A stretch of DNA of 64,000 bases from Pseudomonadota bacterium (GTDB lineage: Bacteria; Pseudomonadota; Gammaproteobacteria; Nitrosococcales; Methylophagaceae). Location of the stretch: contig JALIBN010000024.1 in assembly GCA_030576275.1 (NCBI GenBank), positions 1 to 64,000 of the forward strand, in the 5' to 3' direction. Made by a program: the position numbers and the translations under genes. The notes under the pieces are model-generated. The model was not told where the DNA came from, did not search any database, and was given only the letters and a program-made list of their open reading frames with translations. Shown piece by piece: positions 27,497 to 37,970 of this stretch (position 1 is its first letter; the number at the start of each line of letters is the position of its first letter).

Positions 27497-28388
27497 GCAA
27501 CAGCATACTATCGATGATTTTTTGCAGTATTTAGCGCAAGAAAAACGGATGTCACCTCATACGGTGAGTAATTATCAACGTGATCTCAAACAACTTGCTA
27601 CTTTCTGTGAGTCATTTGAATTTGCCGCTTGGCAATCGATTAAAAGCAGTCATATTAGACAATTTATTAGTCAGCTTCATCGCCAAGGTTTAGCAAGTCG
27701 TTCCATACAGCGATCTTTATCGGCTACTCGTAGTTTTTATCGTTATTTAATCCGTGAAGGTTTGGCTGATAGTAATCCCGCTCAAGCAGTACAAGCACCC
27801 AAAGGCGAAAAACGTCTGCCATCGACATTAGATGTCGACCAAATGACGGCTTTATTAGATGGCACACAGCAAGACACGATGATTGGTAGTCGTGATCGCG
27901 CCATGATGGAATTGTTTTATTCCTCTGGTTTACGTTTGGCGGAGTTACAGGGCCTTGATTTACGGGATGTTGATTTTGGTGCCGAGCTTGTTCATGTATT
28001 AGGTAAGGGGAGTAAGCAACGGATCGTGCCTATTGGAACTCAAGCGATTAAGGCTTTACAACATTGGTTAAGCGCCCGTAATGAACTGGGCTTTTATGAA
28101 CAATCTGCTTTGTTTATAACTAAACAAGGCAAGCGATTAGGCGTGCGAGCGATTCAAAAGCGTCTTAGTTATTGGGGCAAAAGACAAGGTATTTCCGATA
28201 AGGTACATCCACATCGCTTACGTCATGCCTTTGCTTCGCATATGCTGGAAGCGAGTGGTGATTTAAGGGCTGTACAGGAATTATTAGGTCATGCAGATAT
28301 TTCCACTACCCAAATCTATACCCATGTCGATTTCCAGCATTTAGCAAAAGTTTATGATGATGCTCATCCACGAGCGAAGAAAAAATAA
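27486..28388 (+). CDS. xerC: Tyrosine site-specific recombinase XerC
   Basis: Recombinase of 300 aa that with XerD resolves chromosome dimers at dif during division. The core-binding domain covers 1-100. The catalytic set is complete: Arg in SSGLRLAEL, Lys in LGKGSKQRIVP, His-x-x-Arg in HPHRLRHAFASHML, His in LLGHADIST and Tyr in TQIYTHVDF. It is housekeeping rather than a mobile-element integrase, as shown by its place after lysA-dapF-DUF484. Confidence 0.97.
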   Translation: MVNKQQHTIDDFLQYLAQEKRMSPHTVSNYQRDLKQLATFCESFEFAAWQSIKSSHIRQFISQLHRQGLASRSIQRSLSATRSFYRYLIREGLADSNPAQAVQAPKGEKRLPSTLDVDQMTALLDGTQQDTMIGSRDRAMMELFYSSGLRLAELQGLDLRDVDFGAELVHVLGKGSKQRIVPIGTQAIKALQHWLSARNELGFYEQSALFITKQGKRLGVRAIQKRLSYWGKRQGISDKVHPHRLRHAFASHMLEASGDLRAVQELLGHADISTTQIYTHVDFQHLAKVYDDAHPRAKKK

Positions 28389-28505
28389 GTAGTATTGCAA
28401 TAGTCATTACGCCTATATGATTTTTAGATATCAAGAAGTTATTACAGGCTACAGATTCACGCTATAACTCAATATTGATTGGTATTTAGTGTAAAGCTAC
28501 CTCGT

Positions 28506-29789
28506 CTAAAACAGAAGTGACCAACCGAGTTCTAGTTGGTATTGCTTCATTTCTAGTTCAACGGTTTGTGTGCTACTAATGGGGCCCGAGATACTTTTTG
28601 CCGGAGCATACATCGCTGCAAAGTTGATTTCTTGTCTGCCATTATCAAACTTCTTGGTGAACCCCGTGGTGAAGTGTTGCTCCATCACGCCTGGTGCCAA
28701 AATGTTGAAAAAAACTTCTGATTCTGGAATAGGCTGATTGCCATGGCTATAACCTGCTCGCCATGTCCAATCATTAGTCGTTTCATATTGCATACCCAAT
28801 TTCAGGGTTGTCATATCTTTCCAGCCAAAACCAATACCATTATTACCGCCAAGGCATGATGGATCCGATAGTGTCGAACGAGTCGCGCACGATGTGAATG
28901 AAGGCATCATCTTATTGCCTACCGCGTCAATCGAGCTATACCATGTTTTTTGGACATCTAAAGCAACGGTTAGGTTTCCTGTTGCTCTCCACGCCAGACC
29001 GATAGTGGCTGAGGAAGGAATATCCATATCACCTTGCTGCGCAAATAGACCTTGGTAATTATCGAGCTCAGACATATAGACACGAGAGCGATAACCACCA
29101 CCTAAGGTAAATTGCTCACTAACAGGCAAGATAAAGCCTAGATTGATGCCTGCACCAAAGGAATTGTCGTGTCCATTATTTGTTAGATTTTGTGGTGAGT
29201 TTGATAATCCAGCAAAGTTAGAAAGTCCTCTCGCAGCAAACCGTTGATAGGCTAAAATGGCTGATAGGCCGATAGAAGCATCATTATCAAAGCGATAGGC
29301 AAAGGTTGGCGATAAAAAAAGTTGTGATAAATCGACGCCAGTAGCACCAGAAAAAGAGCCTCCTGCTGTATCGGTAGCGGCGTAACTCGTATTCATTCCG
29401 CCATTACCATAAAGCAATAAACCTAGAGATTTATGGTTATCTAATTGCCAACTTGCACCCATTTCAGGAATTACAAAATATTCTCGGCCGCTATCTACTT
29501 GTCCAGGAACCAATGAAGATGGATTAGTTTCTGACTGCGGGCCAGTTGCAGTATAACTGCGACGAGGGCTGAATAATGCGGCACTTATATCAACACGATT
29601 ACCTATAAAGGCAATACTGGCAGGATTAATTGCTGCGCCAAGCGTTTCTTGTGGAAGAGCAACCCCGGCGCCAGCCATCCCGCGAGACTTGATGCCGTAA
29701 CCATGGGCGAGGTAGCCGTTGGTGGCAAAAGCAGGTGAGATGAATAGGGCAAGCAAGCTTGTTACTAATAACTGACGTAAAAACGACAT
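28506..29789 (-). CDS. FadL/OmpP1 family outer-membrane transport protein
   Basis: Beta-barrel protein of 427 aa with signal peptide ending near SPAFA-TN (about 22). The family start NGYLAHGYGIKSRGMAGAGVALPQ and NPASIAF are clear; these form the plug that lets hydrophobic molecules pass. Alternating beta strands follow and it ends in an aromatic (SLLF), as barrels do. Two Cys (SCATRSTLSDPSCLGG) could form a surface-loop disulfide. Substrate unknown: fatty acids, aromatics or hydrocarbons are all possible. ATG 29789 fits the signal peptide; an upstream TTG gives an atypical N-terminus. Confidence 0.87.
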   Translation of the reverse strand: MSFLRQLLVTSLLALFISPAFATNGYLAHGYGIKSRGMAGAGVALPQETLGAAINPASIAFIGNRVDISAALFSPRRSYTATGPQSETNPSSLVPGQVDSGREYFVIPEMGASWQLDNHKSLGLLLYGNGGMNTSYAATDTAGGSFSGATGVDLSQLFLSPTFAYRFDNDASIGLSAILAYQRFAARGLSNFAGLSNSPQNLTNNGHDNSFGAGINLGFILPVSEQFTLGGGYRSRVYMSELDNYQGLFAQQGDMDIPSSATIGLAWRATGNLTVALDVQKTWYSSIDAVGNKMMPSFTSCATRSTLSDPSCLGGNNGIGFGWKDMTTLKLGMQYETTNDWTWRAGYSHGNQPIPESEVFFNILAPGVMEQHFTTGFTKKFDNGRQEINFAAMYAPAKSISGPISSTQTVELEMKQYQLELGWSLLF

Positions 29790-29975
29790 GGGAATGGTGA
29801 CCAGATAATTAAACAAAGTCGGCTACTATACTGGATTATTGTGGCGCTGTAATCTTCATTAGTATTTGATTATTAAGTAAATATTAATGTTCTTATGATT
29901 ATTTAACCATGGAGAGCAATAATAATTGCGCTTTTCCATTTTGCACTCAGATCGTCTATGTAAAATACCGGAAAC

Positions 29976-32720
29976 TTAATGCGCTTGCTCCCAATTGTCG
30001 CCAATGCCAATACCTACTTCTAATGGTACATCTAGCTTTGCGGCATTCATCATAAACTGTTCGATTTTTACTTTAGCAGTATCAATTTGATCGGAGGGCA
30101 CTTCAAATACCAATTCATCATGCACTTGCATAATCATGCGAATAGAATTGTTTTCAGTTGTTAGCCAATGATGAATATCAATCATCGCCCGCTTGATAAT
30201 GTCTGCTGCCGTGCCTTGCATGGGTGCATTGATAGCAGTACGTTCGGCATATTGTCTGCGCATGCCATTACTGGAATTAATCTCTGGCAAAAATAAACGC
30301 CGACCAAATAAGGTTTCGACATAACCGTCCATTTTAGCTTGCTCTCGAGTACTTTCCATATAACGTTTAACGCCTGGATAGCGTTCAAAATATGTGGTCA
30401 TATAATCAGCGGCTTGATGACGTTCAATACCGAGTTGTTTCGATAAGCCATGTGCCGACATGCCGTAAATTAAACCAAAGTTAATCGCTTTGGCGCTACG
30501 ACGTTGGTCAGTGCTGACTTCATCTAAGCTCACGCCAAAAATTTCAGCGGCAGTGTGACGATGAATATCTTCGCCGGCAGCAAAGGCGTTTAATAAGCCG
30601 GCATCTTGTGACAAGTGAGCCATGATGCGTAATTCAATTTGTGAGTAATCGGCAGCCAATAATGTGTAGCCATCAGGTGCCACAAAGGCTTCACGGATAC
30701 GGCGACCTTCTTCACTGCGGATTGGAATGTTTTGCAGGTTTGGGTCAGAAGAAGATAACCGACCAGTCGCAGTCACTGCTTGATGATAAGAAGTATGCAC
30801 TCGCCCAGTTGTTTTATTGACCTGCTCTGGCAAGCGGTCGGTATACGTTGATTTTAGTTTGCTCAGGCTACGGTAGTGCATCAAAACTTGTGGTAATTCA
30901 TAACCTTCATCTGCCAACTCTTGTAGTACCCCTTCAGCAGTTGATGGCTGGCCTTTCGGGGTCTTTTTCAAGATAGGGATTTCAAGTTTGTCATATAAAA
31001 TGACGCCAAGCTGTTTGGGAGAGCTTAGATTAAACTCTTCACCCGCCAAGTCCCAAGCTTGTTGCTCAAGCTTGTCGAGTTTATGACCTAATTCATCGCT
31101 TTGTTGTTGCAACATCCAAATATCAATATTGACGCCATTGCGTTCTAGAGTATTGAGTACCGGTAATAAAGGTATTTCCAGCGTGGTATAAACTTCGGCT
31201 AATGAAGGAATTGCTTGAACTTGTGGCCATAAAGTTTGGTGCAATTGTAAGGTGATATCAGCATCTTCCGCGGCATAAGGAGCGGCTTGTTCAAGATCGA
31301 TTTGATTGAACGTCAGTTGCTTTTTGCCTTTGCCTGCAACATCTTCAAAGTGGATGGTCTGGCGACCAAGATATTTTTCAGCCAGTGAATCCATATCATG
31401 ACGAGTCGCAGTGCTATCTAAGACGTAAGATTGCAGCATAGTGTCATGTTGAATACCGTGCAGATCAATGTTGTGATTGAGCAATATGTGGCGGTCATAT
31501 TTTAGGTTTTGGCCGACCTTGTTGTGTTTAGGATCTTCTAGCAAGGGTTTGAATAAGGCTAAAACATGATCAATATTCAATTGTTCAGGTGCGCCTAGAT
31601 AATCATGAGTAAGAGGCAGATAGGCCGCTTCGCCAGCTTCTACGGCAAAAGATAAACCCACAATACGCGCATCAAGATAATTTAAGCTGGTGGTTTCGGT
31701 ATCAAAGGCAAATAGTTCAGCATTTTTTAATTTAGTCAGCCAATGCTGCAAACGCTCTTCAGTCAAAATAGTTTCGTAATGGTTTTCGCTTGGAGCTATA
31801 GGGGGCGTTACGCTAGTATTTTCTTGAGTATCAGTTGTGCGACTTTCTGATGATGGTTTATTGCCGGCACGCACTAATTCGGTGATCCACGTTTTAAATT
31901 CAAGCTTTTTGAATAATGAAAGTAGAGCGTCTTGGTCTTGTGGTTGAATATTCAACGTTGATGGTGAGAAGTCCAACGGCACATCAAGTTTGATGGTGGC
32001 GAGTTGGTATGACAATGGGAGAATCGGTGCTGTCTCGCGTAATTTTTCGCCTAGCTTACCTTTAACTTCGTCAGCATGAGCAATCACGCCCTCTAATGAA
32101 TCATATTGTTGCAATAATTTAGTGGCTGTTTTGGGGCCAACACTTGGCACGCCAGGAATGTTATCAACTTTGTCACCCATTAAAGCTAGATAATCAATGA
32201 CCCGATTCGGAGCAATGCCATACTTATCCATAATTGCTTGAATGTCGGTGGTAGAGTTGTTCATGGTATTGATCAAGGTAATATGTTCATTGACTAACTG
32301 AGCCATATCCTTATCACCAGTAGAAATGATGGTATTGATGCCTTGCTCAGTAGCTTGTTGCGCTAAGGTACCGATCACATCATCAGCTTCTACGCCATCA
32401 ACCATTAATAATGGCAGTCCCATCGCCCTGACGATGGCATGTATGGGTTCAATTTGCTCGCGCAGATCATCCGGCATTGGTGGTCGATGCGCTTTATATT
32501 CTGGATACATGTCATTACGAAAGGTTTTGCCCTTGGCATCAAATACCACGGCAATATGTTCGGGATTATAATCACGCAATAACTTACGTAACATGTTCAC
32601 GACACCGTAGACAGCTCCAGTAGCCTGTCCATCAGCATTGGTGAGTGGCGGCATTGCATGATAGGCACGATAGAGATAAGACGAACCGTCAACAAGGATA
32701 AAAGGGGGCGTTTGTTCCAT
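29976..32720 (-). CDS. polA: DNA polymerase I
   Basis: Repair and Okazaki-fragment polymerase of 914 aa. Order: 5' nuclease domain (1-290; [24 protein letters not shown]), 3'-5' exonuclease domain with the DxE motif intact ([11 protein letters not shown] near 340), and the polymerase palm and fingers ([48 protein letters not shown]). Full-length and unbroken. Its start is 96 bases from the divergent DUF2782 gene. Confidence 0.98.
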   Translation of the reverse strand: MEQTPPFILVDGSSYLYRAYHAMPPLTNADGQATGAVYGVVNMLRKLLRDYNPEHIAVVFDAKGKTFRNDMYPEYKAHRPPMPDDLREQIEPIHAIVRAMGLPLLMVDGVEADDVIGTLAQQATEQGINTIISTGDKDMAQLVNEHITLINTMNNSTTDIQAIMDKYGIAPNRVIDYLALMGDKVDNIPGVPSVGPKTATKLLQQYDSLEGVIAHADEVKGKLGEKLRETAPILPLSYQLATIKLDVPLDFSPSTLNIQPQDQDALLSLFKKLEFKTWITELVRAGNKPSSESRTTDTQENTSVTPPIAPSENHYETILTEERLQHWLTKLKNAELFAFDTETTSLNYLDARIVGLSFAVEAGEAAYLPLTHDYLGAPEQLNIDHVLALFKPLLEDPKHNKVGQNLKYDRHILLNHNIDLHGIQHDTMLQSYVLDSTATRHDMDSLAEKYLGRQTIHFEDVAGKGKKQLTFNQIDLEQAAPYAAEDADITLQLHQTLWPQVQAIPSLAEVYTTLEIPLLPVLNTLERNGVNIDIWMLQQQSDELGHKLDKLEQQAWDLAGEEFNLSSPKQLGVILYDKLEIPILKKTPKGQPSTAEGVLQELADEGYELPQVLMHYRSLSKLKSTYTDRLPEQVNKTTGRVHTSYHQAVTATGRLSSSDPNLQNIPIRSEEGRRIREAFVAPDGYTLLAADYSQIELRIMAHLSQDAGLLNAFAAGEDIHRHTAAEIFGVSLDEVSTDQRRSAKAINFGLIYGMSAHGLSKQLGIERHQAADYMTTYFERYPGVKRYMESTREQAKMDGYVETLFGRRLFLPEINSSNGMRRQYAERTAINAPMQGTAADIIKRAMIDIHHWLTTENNSIRMIMQVHDELVFEVPSDQIDTAKVKIEQFMMNAAKLDVPLEVGIGIGDNWEQAH

Positions 32721-32757
32721 GGCTATTTACTTTATATTTAGATATTGAGTGATAGAT

Positions 32758-32766
32758 TGCTATAAT
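32758..32766 (+). promoter_or_regulatory. Extended -10 promoter for DUF2782-thrB
   Basis: TGC immediately followed by TATAAT, an extended -10 element, lies 51 bases before the DUF2782 start codon in the divergent region with polA. No good -35 hexamer is present, as is common for extended -10 promoters. Confidence 0.5.
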
Positions 32767-32816
32767 CGTACATTAGAAATGCTATCTTTAATTCGAAATT
32801 ATACGGAGCACAAATC

Positions 32817-33155
32817 ATGTTTAACAAATTTGCTGTTATGCCTATTGTATGCGTTGTTAGCTTGTTAATGTCAGGCAATGTATGGTCAGCTGATCCGCAA
32901 GTGCCTCAGCCTCCTGTTATTCCTGAACCATTGGTTGATGGTCAAAGTATTGAGCCTGAAGTTAATATCATCCAAAAAGACGATCGTACTATTGAAGAGT
33001 ATCGGATGAATGGTGAGTTATATATGATTAAAGTGACACCTAGTCTAGGTTACCCATATTACTTTATTGATACAGATGGTGATGGCTCATTAGATTCCAA
33101 ACAATTTGAGTTACAGTCAGGCCTCGTACCAAACTGGATCTTATTTAAATGGTAA
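32817..33155 (+). CDS. DUF2782 family secreted protein
   Basis: Protein of 112 aa with a signal peptide ending near VWSA-DP (about 25), a Pro-rich stretch (PQVPQPPVIPEP), then the conserved DRTIEEYRMNGELYMIKVTPSLGYPYYFIDTD split across a short beta domain that ends LVPNWILFKW. Its place between polA and thrB is conserved in Pseudomonas and relatives. Function unknown. Start has GGAG upstream. Confidence 0.88.
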   Translation: MFNKFAVMPIVCVVSLLMSGNVWSADPQVPQPPVIPEPLVDGQSIEPEVNIIQKDDRTIEEYRMNGELYMIKVTPSLGYPYYFIDTDGDGSLDSKQFELQSGLVPNWILFKW

Positions 33156-33182
33156 GCCATTTTAGCTACTGAGTCTTAATTA

Positions 33183-34145
33183 ATGTCTGTTTATACTGAA
33201 GTTTCGCGTGACCAGCTTGTTGCGTTTTTAAATGATTATTCTGTCGGAACCTTAGTGTCGTATGAAGGCATTAGCGATGGCATCGAAAATACCAATTATT
33301 TTGTCACCACCGAACAAGGACAGTTTGTTTTAACGCTGTTTGAGCAGCATGATTTTGACGAATTAACCTATTTTCTTGATGTGATGACATTTTTCTATCA
33401 GCAAGGCATTCCTTCTGCCCATCCTGCCGCCGATAAACAAGGCATTTACCTAAAAACACTCTGTGATAAGCCTGCGGCTTTAGTGATGCGGTTACCTGGT
33501 CGAGGCGTTAATACTGTCGCCAATACTGCGCAATGTCAGGCGATCGGTGATGTCTTAGGGAAAATGCATACAGTTGGAAAGCAGTTCAAATCACACCGAG
33601 TTACTGAACGCGGCCCTGATTGGCGCCAGCTGATGGCTGAAACCTTATTGCCCCACCTTGATGATGATAGTGCAACGCTATTAAGTGATGAACTTTCCTT
33701 TCAACAAAGCTACGCTGATTTAGACTTACCAATGGGTGTCACCCATTCTGATTTATTTCGTGATAATGCATTGTTTGATGGCGATGAACTAAAAGGTATC
33801 ATCGATTTCTATTACGCCTGTGACGAATATTTACTTTATGACTTGGCGGTTGCCGTTAATGACTGGTGTGTTGATGAAAGTGGTTTGATGGACACGCAAC
33901 GCTATGAGACTTTGATTAACGCTTATTCGCAAAAACGAGAACTATCTGAAAATGAACTCGAAAATTTTAATCTAGTTTTACGAGCCGCCGCATTGCGTTT
34001 TTGGCTGTCTCGATTACAAGACAAATTATTTCCTCGCGAGGGTGAATTGACGCAGATTAAAGATCCTGACTATTTTAAAAATATTTTAATCGCTCACCGA
34101 AAAACAGCTTCATTCAGTAATATTGCTCTAATGACAGCTCAGTAA
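33183..34145 (+). CDS. thrB: Homoserine kinase (ThrB2/choline-kinase-like type)
   Basis: Enzyme of 320 aa that phosphorylates homoserine for threonine synthesis. It has the aminoglycoside phosphotransferase/choline-kinase fold rather than the GHMK fold of E. coli ThrB: N-terminal SYEGISDGIENTNYFV, catalytic loop GVTHSDLFRDNALFDG (Asp base and Asn) and the metal site GIIDFYYA. Found 27 bases after DUF2782. Its stop overlaps the deacetylase start. Confidence 0.93.
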   Translation: MSVYTEVSRDQLVAFLNDYSVGTLVSYEGISDGIENTNYFVTTEQGQFVLTLFEQHDFDELTYFLDVMTFFYQQGIPSAHPAADKQGIYLKTLCDKPAALVMRLPGRGVNTVANTAQCQAIGDVLGKMHTVGKQFKSHRVTERGPDWRQLMAETLLPHLDDDSATLLSDELSFQQSYADLDLPMGVTHSDLFRDNALFDGDELKGIIDFYYACDEYLLYDLAVAVNDWCVDESGLMDTQRYETLINAYSQKRELSENELENFNLVLRAAALRFWLSRLQDKLFPREGELTQIKDPDYFKNILIAHRKTASFSNIALMTAQ

Positions 34146-34897
34146 TGTTATTAACCATTGCTATTATAGCGGCACTATTAGGCTTTATTTATTTAGCCGC
34201 ACATTATAACTTTTGGCGACCTGTCGTTTCAAAATCTCACCCTAGGATACTGATGTATCACAGCATTAATGATGACATCGGCAGTAATCATCCTGACTTG
34301 GTGGTAACGCCAGAAAAATTTAGATCTCACTTAGCGTATTTGCAGAAACGTGGTTATCAGTTTTTGACGATATCAGAAATCATTTCTGGTAATTTTGATT
34401 TTGTTCCTCGAGTGGCACTCACTTTTGATGATGGGTTTCAGGATAATTACATCGAAATGTTTCCCATATTGAGAGAATTTGGGGCTAAAGCAACCATCTA
34501 TCTATGTCCAAACATGCCTAGCATAAGTAAGTTGACCGAACAGCAGATTCAAGAAATGCAGGCATCTGGCCTCATTGAGTTTGGTGCGCATACTATGACC
34601 CATATTAATTTATCTCAAGCGGCTGATGACGTTGCAAAACTAGAAATTATCGAATCAAAAAATGAAGTTGAACGTATTATTGGGAGAACATGCACCTCAT
34701 TTGCCTATCCATATGGCCGAATAAATGATCGCACCTCTGAATATGTTCGGCAAGCAGGGTTTTCTAGCTCTGTTTTAGTGAAAAAAGGTATAGAAGCGAT
34801 TACAGATCCTTATCGGATAAAACGAATTTCTATTTTAGGAAAAACCGACTTTGTGCAGTTCCATATTGCCATCACCCGAGGACGATATCGAGTATGA
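34145..34897 (+). CDS. Polysaccharide deacetylase (NodB/CE4 family)
   Basis: Protein of 250 aa with an N-terminal membrane helix (LLTIAIIAALLGFIYLAA) that anchors it with the catalytic domain outside the cytoplasm. CE4 motifs: LTFDDGFQDNY (catalytic Asp and metal Asp) and EFGAHTMTHINLS (metal His pair). It should remove acetyl groups from a surface sugar. It overlaps thrB by 1 base and the next glycosyltransferase by 4, opening a coupled four-gene polysaccharide set. Confidence 0.88.
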   Translation: MLLTIAIIAALLGFIYLAAHYNFWRPVVSKSHPRILMYHSINDDIGSNHPDLVVTPEKFRSHLAYLQKRGYQFLTISEIISGNFDFVPRVALTFDDGFQDNYIEMFPILREFGAKATIYLCPNMPSISKLTEQQIQEMQASGLIEFGAHTMTHINLSQAADDVAKLEIIESKNEVERIIGRTCTSFAYPYGRINDRTSEYVRQAGFSSSVLVKKGIEAITDPYRIKRISILGKTDFVQFHIAITRGRYRV

Positions 34898-35652
34898 ATA
34901 ATATCAGCGTTTTTTTAGTTGTTAAAAACGAGGCTCACAATATAGAACGCGTCTTAAATAGCGTAAAAGGTTTTGATGATATTGTTGTCGTTGATAGTGA
35001 TAGTACTGATAATACGATGGAGCTGGCTGCTCACTATACTGATCGGCTTTATAACCATGAATGGCAGGGCATGGCAGTTCAAAAAGAATATGCCAAGTCA
35101 CTTTGCAAGCATGATTGGGTGTTAAACCTTGATGCCGATGAAGAATTAACTGAAGAGTTGAAACAACAAATTATAGATTTAGTAAGAAAGCAGGATGTGG
35201 CTGGAGCGAATATTCCCATTCAAGAGTTTTTTTTAGGTTTACCCGTTCATTCCTCCGCAAAGAAGAATAGTCATATTCGATTATTTCGACAGAGTTTAGG
35301 TGGGTTTGGTACAGAACGATTTCATGAAACAGCTTCTGTAGAAGGCAATATTGTCGACTTATCAGGAGTGATTAATCATTATGGCGAAGTTTCTCTTGAA
35401 GTAAAAGTTAGAAAAGCAAATCTTTACTCTAGCGGTAAGGCGATTGATAAGTATGAGAAGGGGAAAAGGAGTAGTAGCTTAAAGCTGTTATTTGTTTTTC
35501 CGGTTATGTTTTTGAAGTCTTATTTTATCCGTCGAAATTTCTTAAATGGCTGGAGAGGTTTTATTGGAAGCGTTATTAATGCCTTTTATGCTTTTTTGAA
35601 AGAAGCGAAACTGTACGAGCAAAATTTAATTAATAAAGATACAAGAGATTAG
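34894..35652 (+). CDS. Family 2 glycosyltransferase (WaaE/KdtX-like)
   Basis: Protein of 252 aa with a GT-A fold: ISVFLVVKNEAHNIERVLNSV at the start and a DxD-type metal site in LNLDADEEL. The later HYGEVSLEVKVRKANLYSS and hydrophobic C-terminal region (LFVFPVMFLKSYFI) resemble WaaE-type LPS core glucosyltransferases. Acceptor not known. Starts inside the last codon of the deacetylase gene (ATGA overlap). Confidence 0.87.
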   Translation: MNNISVFLVVKNEAHNIERVLNSVKGFDDIVVVDSDSTDNTMELAAHYTDRLYNHEWQGMAVQKEYAKSLCKHDWVLNLDADEELTEELKQQIIDLVRKQDVAGANIPIQEFFLGLPVHSSAKKNSHIRLFRQSLGGFGTERFHETASVEGNIVDLSGVINHYGEVSLEVKVRKANLYSSGKAIDKYEKGKRSSSLKLLFVFPVMFLKSYFIRRNFLNGWRGFIGSVINAFYAFLKEAKLYEQNLINKDTRD

Positions 35653-35655
35653 AAA

Positions 35656-36888
35656 ATGGCCATAGCACTAACGAAAGGTTCGGTGGGTGTTTATCTCTCA
35701 GCATTATTAGTCAGTGCTTTGTTTTGGGCGCAACCATTTTCTGGCGGGCCGAGAATACCAACGGTATTAATTATTTTTCTTGGTATTTTCTTTCTAGTGA
35801 AGGGGGAAATAACATTTAGTGATCAACGATTACGTCGTTTTATCATTATTTTAACGTTGTTTTTTGTACCGGCAGTATTATCCTTACTGAATAGTTACGA
35901 TCGTGATGGTACGCTGAAGCTCCTTTTTATATTGCCCTTGTTTATTCCTTTTGCCGCTGGGGTATTGCATTTAATAGATAAAAAACATGTGCCAAAACTT
36001 TTTTATTCGTTAATTTTATTTGTAAGTGCCTTTTGGATGTTCGATGGGATCGTACAATTAATATCGGGGCATGATTTATTTGGGGTACCGCCTTGGCCAG
36101 GTGATGGAGTGAGAATCGTTGGTCCTTTTGCCCATCATTTACGTTTAAGTTTATTTCTTTCCATTACGATACCTATAGTGTTATTTAGTCTTAAAGACAG
36201 CAATCTGTTTTGGTCATTAACTTACTTGGCTTTCGTTATATTTGTTATTTTGCTATCTGGGGTGCGCACTGATTTATTAACAGCGCTAATTGCAATTGGT
36301 CTTTATATTCTTGCTAATAGAAAAGTGAAAATATTACTGATGTTGATACCGTTACTTTTAGTTGCGGTGAACCTTGCCAGCAATAACTCAACCATTACAG
36401 ACTCCAAGTTGAAAACTATCTCAGCGTATCCTGATACCTACCAAAAGTGGAATACATTGTCATCGTATCGTCTAGATATTTGGTTAACAGCAAAAAACAT
36501 GTTCATTGAGAACCCAATTATAGGTGTCGGAGCAAAAAGTTTTTCTGATGCTTACGATGACTACGTTACTGAAAATAACTTTTTCAATAGTGATACTGTT
36601 TTTCATGCACATCATCCAATGATTTCTATTGCTGCTGAAACAGGTATGGTTGGGTTATTAGGATTATTTACGGCTTTATCTCTGCTTTATAAGTGGGGTA
36701 GAAGAAGTCTTGTTGGAAGAGACTTATTGGCTAATCCGTGGTTTCAAATATTGATACTAATGTTCTTTCCAATACAATCTATGCCATTGTTATTTACGCT
36801 TTGGTGGTTCCCAGTAGTTGCTTTAGTCATACTATTTTACTTGGCTGACCTTGAGAAAAATGAATACAAACTACCCGCGGAAGAATAG
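35656..36888 (+). CDS. O-antigen ligase/polymerase family membrane protein
   Basis: Polytopic protein of 410 aa with about ten to twelve membrane helices and one larger periplasmic loop (about 260-315) containing WLTAKNMFIENPIIGVGAKSF and HAHHPMISIAAETGMVG, the Wzy_C/WaaL pattern. It would join or polymerise sugar chains on the lipid A core. Its stop overlaps the next gene's GTG start by 1 base. Confidence 0.85.
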   Translation: MAIALTKGSVGVYLSALLVSALFWAQPFSGGPRIPTVLIIFLGIFFLVKGEITFSDQRLRRFIIILTLFFVPAVLSLLNSYDRDGTLKLLFILPLFIPFAAGVLHLIDKKHVPKLFYSLILFVSAFWMFDGIVQLISGHDLFGVPPWPGDGVRIVGPFAHHLRLSLFLSITIPIVLFSLKDSNLFWSLTYLAFVIFVILLSGVRTDLLTALIAIGLYILANRKVKILLMLIPLLLVAVNLASNNSTITDSKLKTISAYPDTYQKWNTLSSYRLDIWLTAKNMFIENPIIGVGAKSFSDAYDDYVTENNFFNSDTVFHAHHPMISIAAETGMVGLLGLFTALSLLYKWGRRSLVGRDLLANPWFQILILMFFPIQSMPLLFTLWWFPVVALVILFYLADLEKNEYKLPAEE

Positions 36889-37955
36889 TGAGTACACCTG
36901 ATAAGAAAGTTTTATGGTGGGGCCGTTCCGATGTGGACTACTCTAGGAATCGCATTGTTCGTCAACTGTTCACAAGTCTAGGTTGGGAGATAATTTATTT
37001 TTCACCGCGACTAAGCTTACTAGGTGATTTCGAAGCATACCTGAGACGTTTACCATTAGTTGATCTTGTTTGGCTACCATGTTTTCGGCAACGAGATGTG
37101 CGTGCCGCCTGTCGCTGGGCAAACAAGAGAAAAGTACCTTTAGTATTCGATCCTTTAATAAGTGCTTATGATAAGCAGGTATGGGAACGCGATAAGTTTT
37201 CTGAAGACAGTAAGCAAGCAAATAAACTGTTGAAATGGGAACGAAGCTTGTTTCAATCAGTAGATTACCTTGTCGCAGATACAGAACTTCATGCGAAATT
37301 TTATGCTGAAAAGATGCAGATAGACACAGCTAAAATTGGAGTGTTACCAGTAGGTGCTGAAGAATCTTTGTTTATGCTTTACGATGATGTTGGGTTAAAT
37401 AAACCTTTACATATTTTGTTTTATGGTAGTTATATCGCCTTACAAGGGCCAGAAATAATCGCTGAGGCAATCCAGCTGTATGATGGCCCCAATGTAGAAT
37501 GGTATCTTATAGGTGATGGGCCCTTGCGTAAAAAAGTGCAGCAGACACTGCAAGGATTAGACTGTGTTCATTTCATCGATTGGGTGCCTTATGTTGATTT
37601 AGCTACAAAGATTGCACAGGCAGATATCTGTTTGGGTGTATTCGGACCAACAGAAAAAACGCAAAGAGTGATCCCTAATAAAGTTTATCAAGCCATAGCA
37701 TGTGGACGACCTGTTATCACCAGTGAATCTGACGCGTATCCATTGCGATTAAGAGAGCAGAATAATTCCGGTCTCTTTTTTGTTCCCGCTAATGATGCCG
37801 CTGCTTTAGCGAATAAGATAGCTGAATTGGCTGAACAGCCCGAACTTGTCTTGCTAAGTCGTAAAAATGCTAGACACAGTTACCAGCAGTATTTTTCTAA
37901 TGCTGTATTGAAGGCTAGCCTGTTATCTATCCTCCGGCAGGTAGACCATTTATAA
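36888..37955 (+). CDS. Family 4 glycosyltransferase
   Basis: Protein of 355 aa with a GT-B fold: C-terminal nucleotide-sugar domain shows LHILFYGSYIALQGPEIIAEA, LIGDGPLRKKVQ, and VIPNKVYQAIACGRPVITSE with the EX7E-type region. It starts with GTG at 36888, overlapping the ligase stop; this keeps the N-terminal MSTPDKKVLWWGRSD. Last gene of the plus-strand polysaccharide set. Donor and acceptor unknown. Confidence 0.87.
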   Translation: MSTPDKKVLWWGRSDVDYSRNRIVRQLFTSLGWEIIYFSPRLSLLGDFEAYLRRLPLVDLVWLPCFRQRDVRAACRWANKRKVPLVFDPLISAYDKQVWERDKFSEDSKQANKLLKWERSLFQSVDYLVADTELHAKFYAEKMQIDTAKIGVLPVGAEESLFMLYDDVGLNKPLHILFYGSYIALQGPEIIAEAIQLYDGPNVEWYLIGDGPLRKKVQQTLQGLDCVHFIDWVPYVDLATKIAQADICLGVFGPTEKTQRVIPNKVYQAIACGRPVITSESDAYPLRLREQNNSGLFFVPANDAAALANKIAELAEQPELVLLSRKNARHSYQQYFSNAVLKASLLSILRQVDHL

Positions 37956-37970
37956 CCGAGTTTTTAAGTA

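Noticed and set aside
27486-28388. Tyrosine recombinase as a sign of a mobile element
   Set aside because: It is the housekeeping XerC in its conserved lysA-dapF-DUF484-xerC setting; no attachment sites or cargo genes are present.
28389-28505. Terminator between convergent xerC and the FadL-like gene
   Set aside because: I looked for a hairpin with T-run and found none convincing.
29976-32720. Possible truncation of the polA exonuclease domain
   Set aside because: The DxE motif (AFDTETTS) and all polymerase motifs are present and the length is normal.
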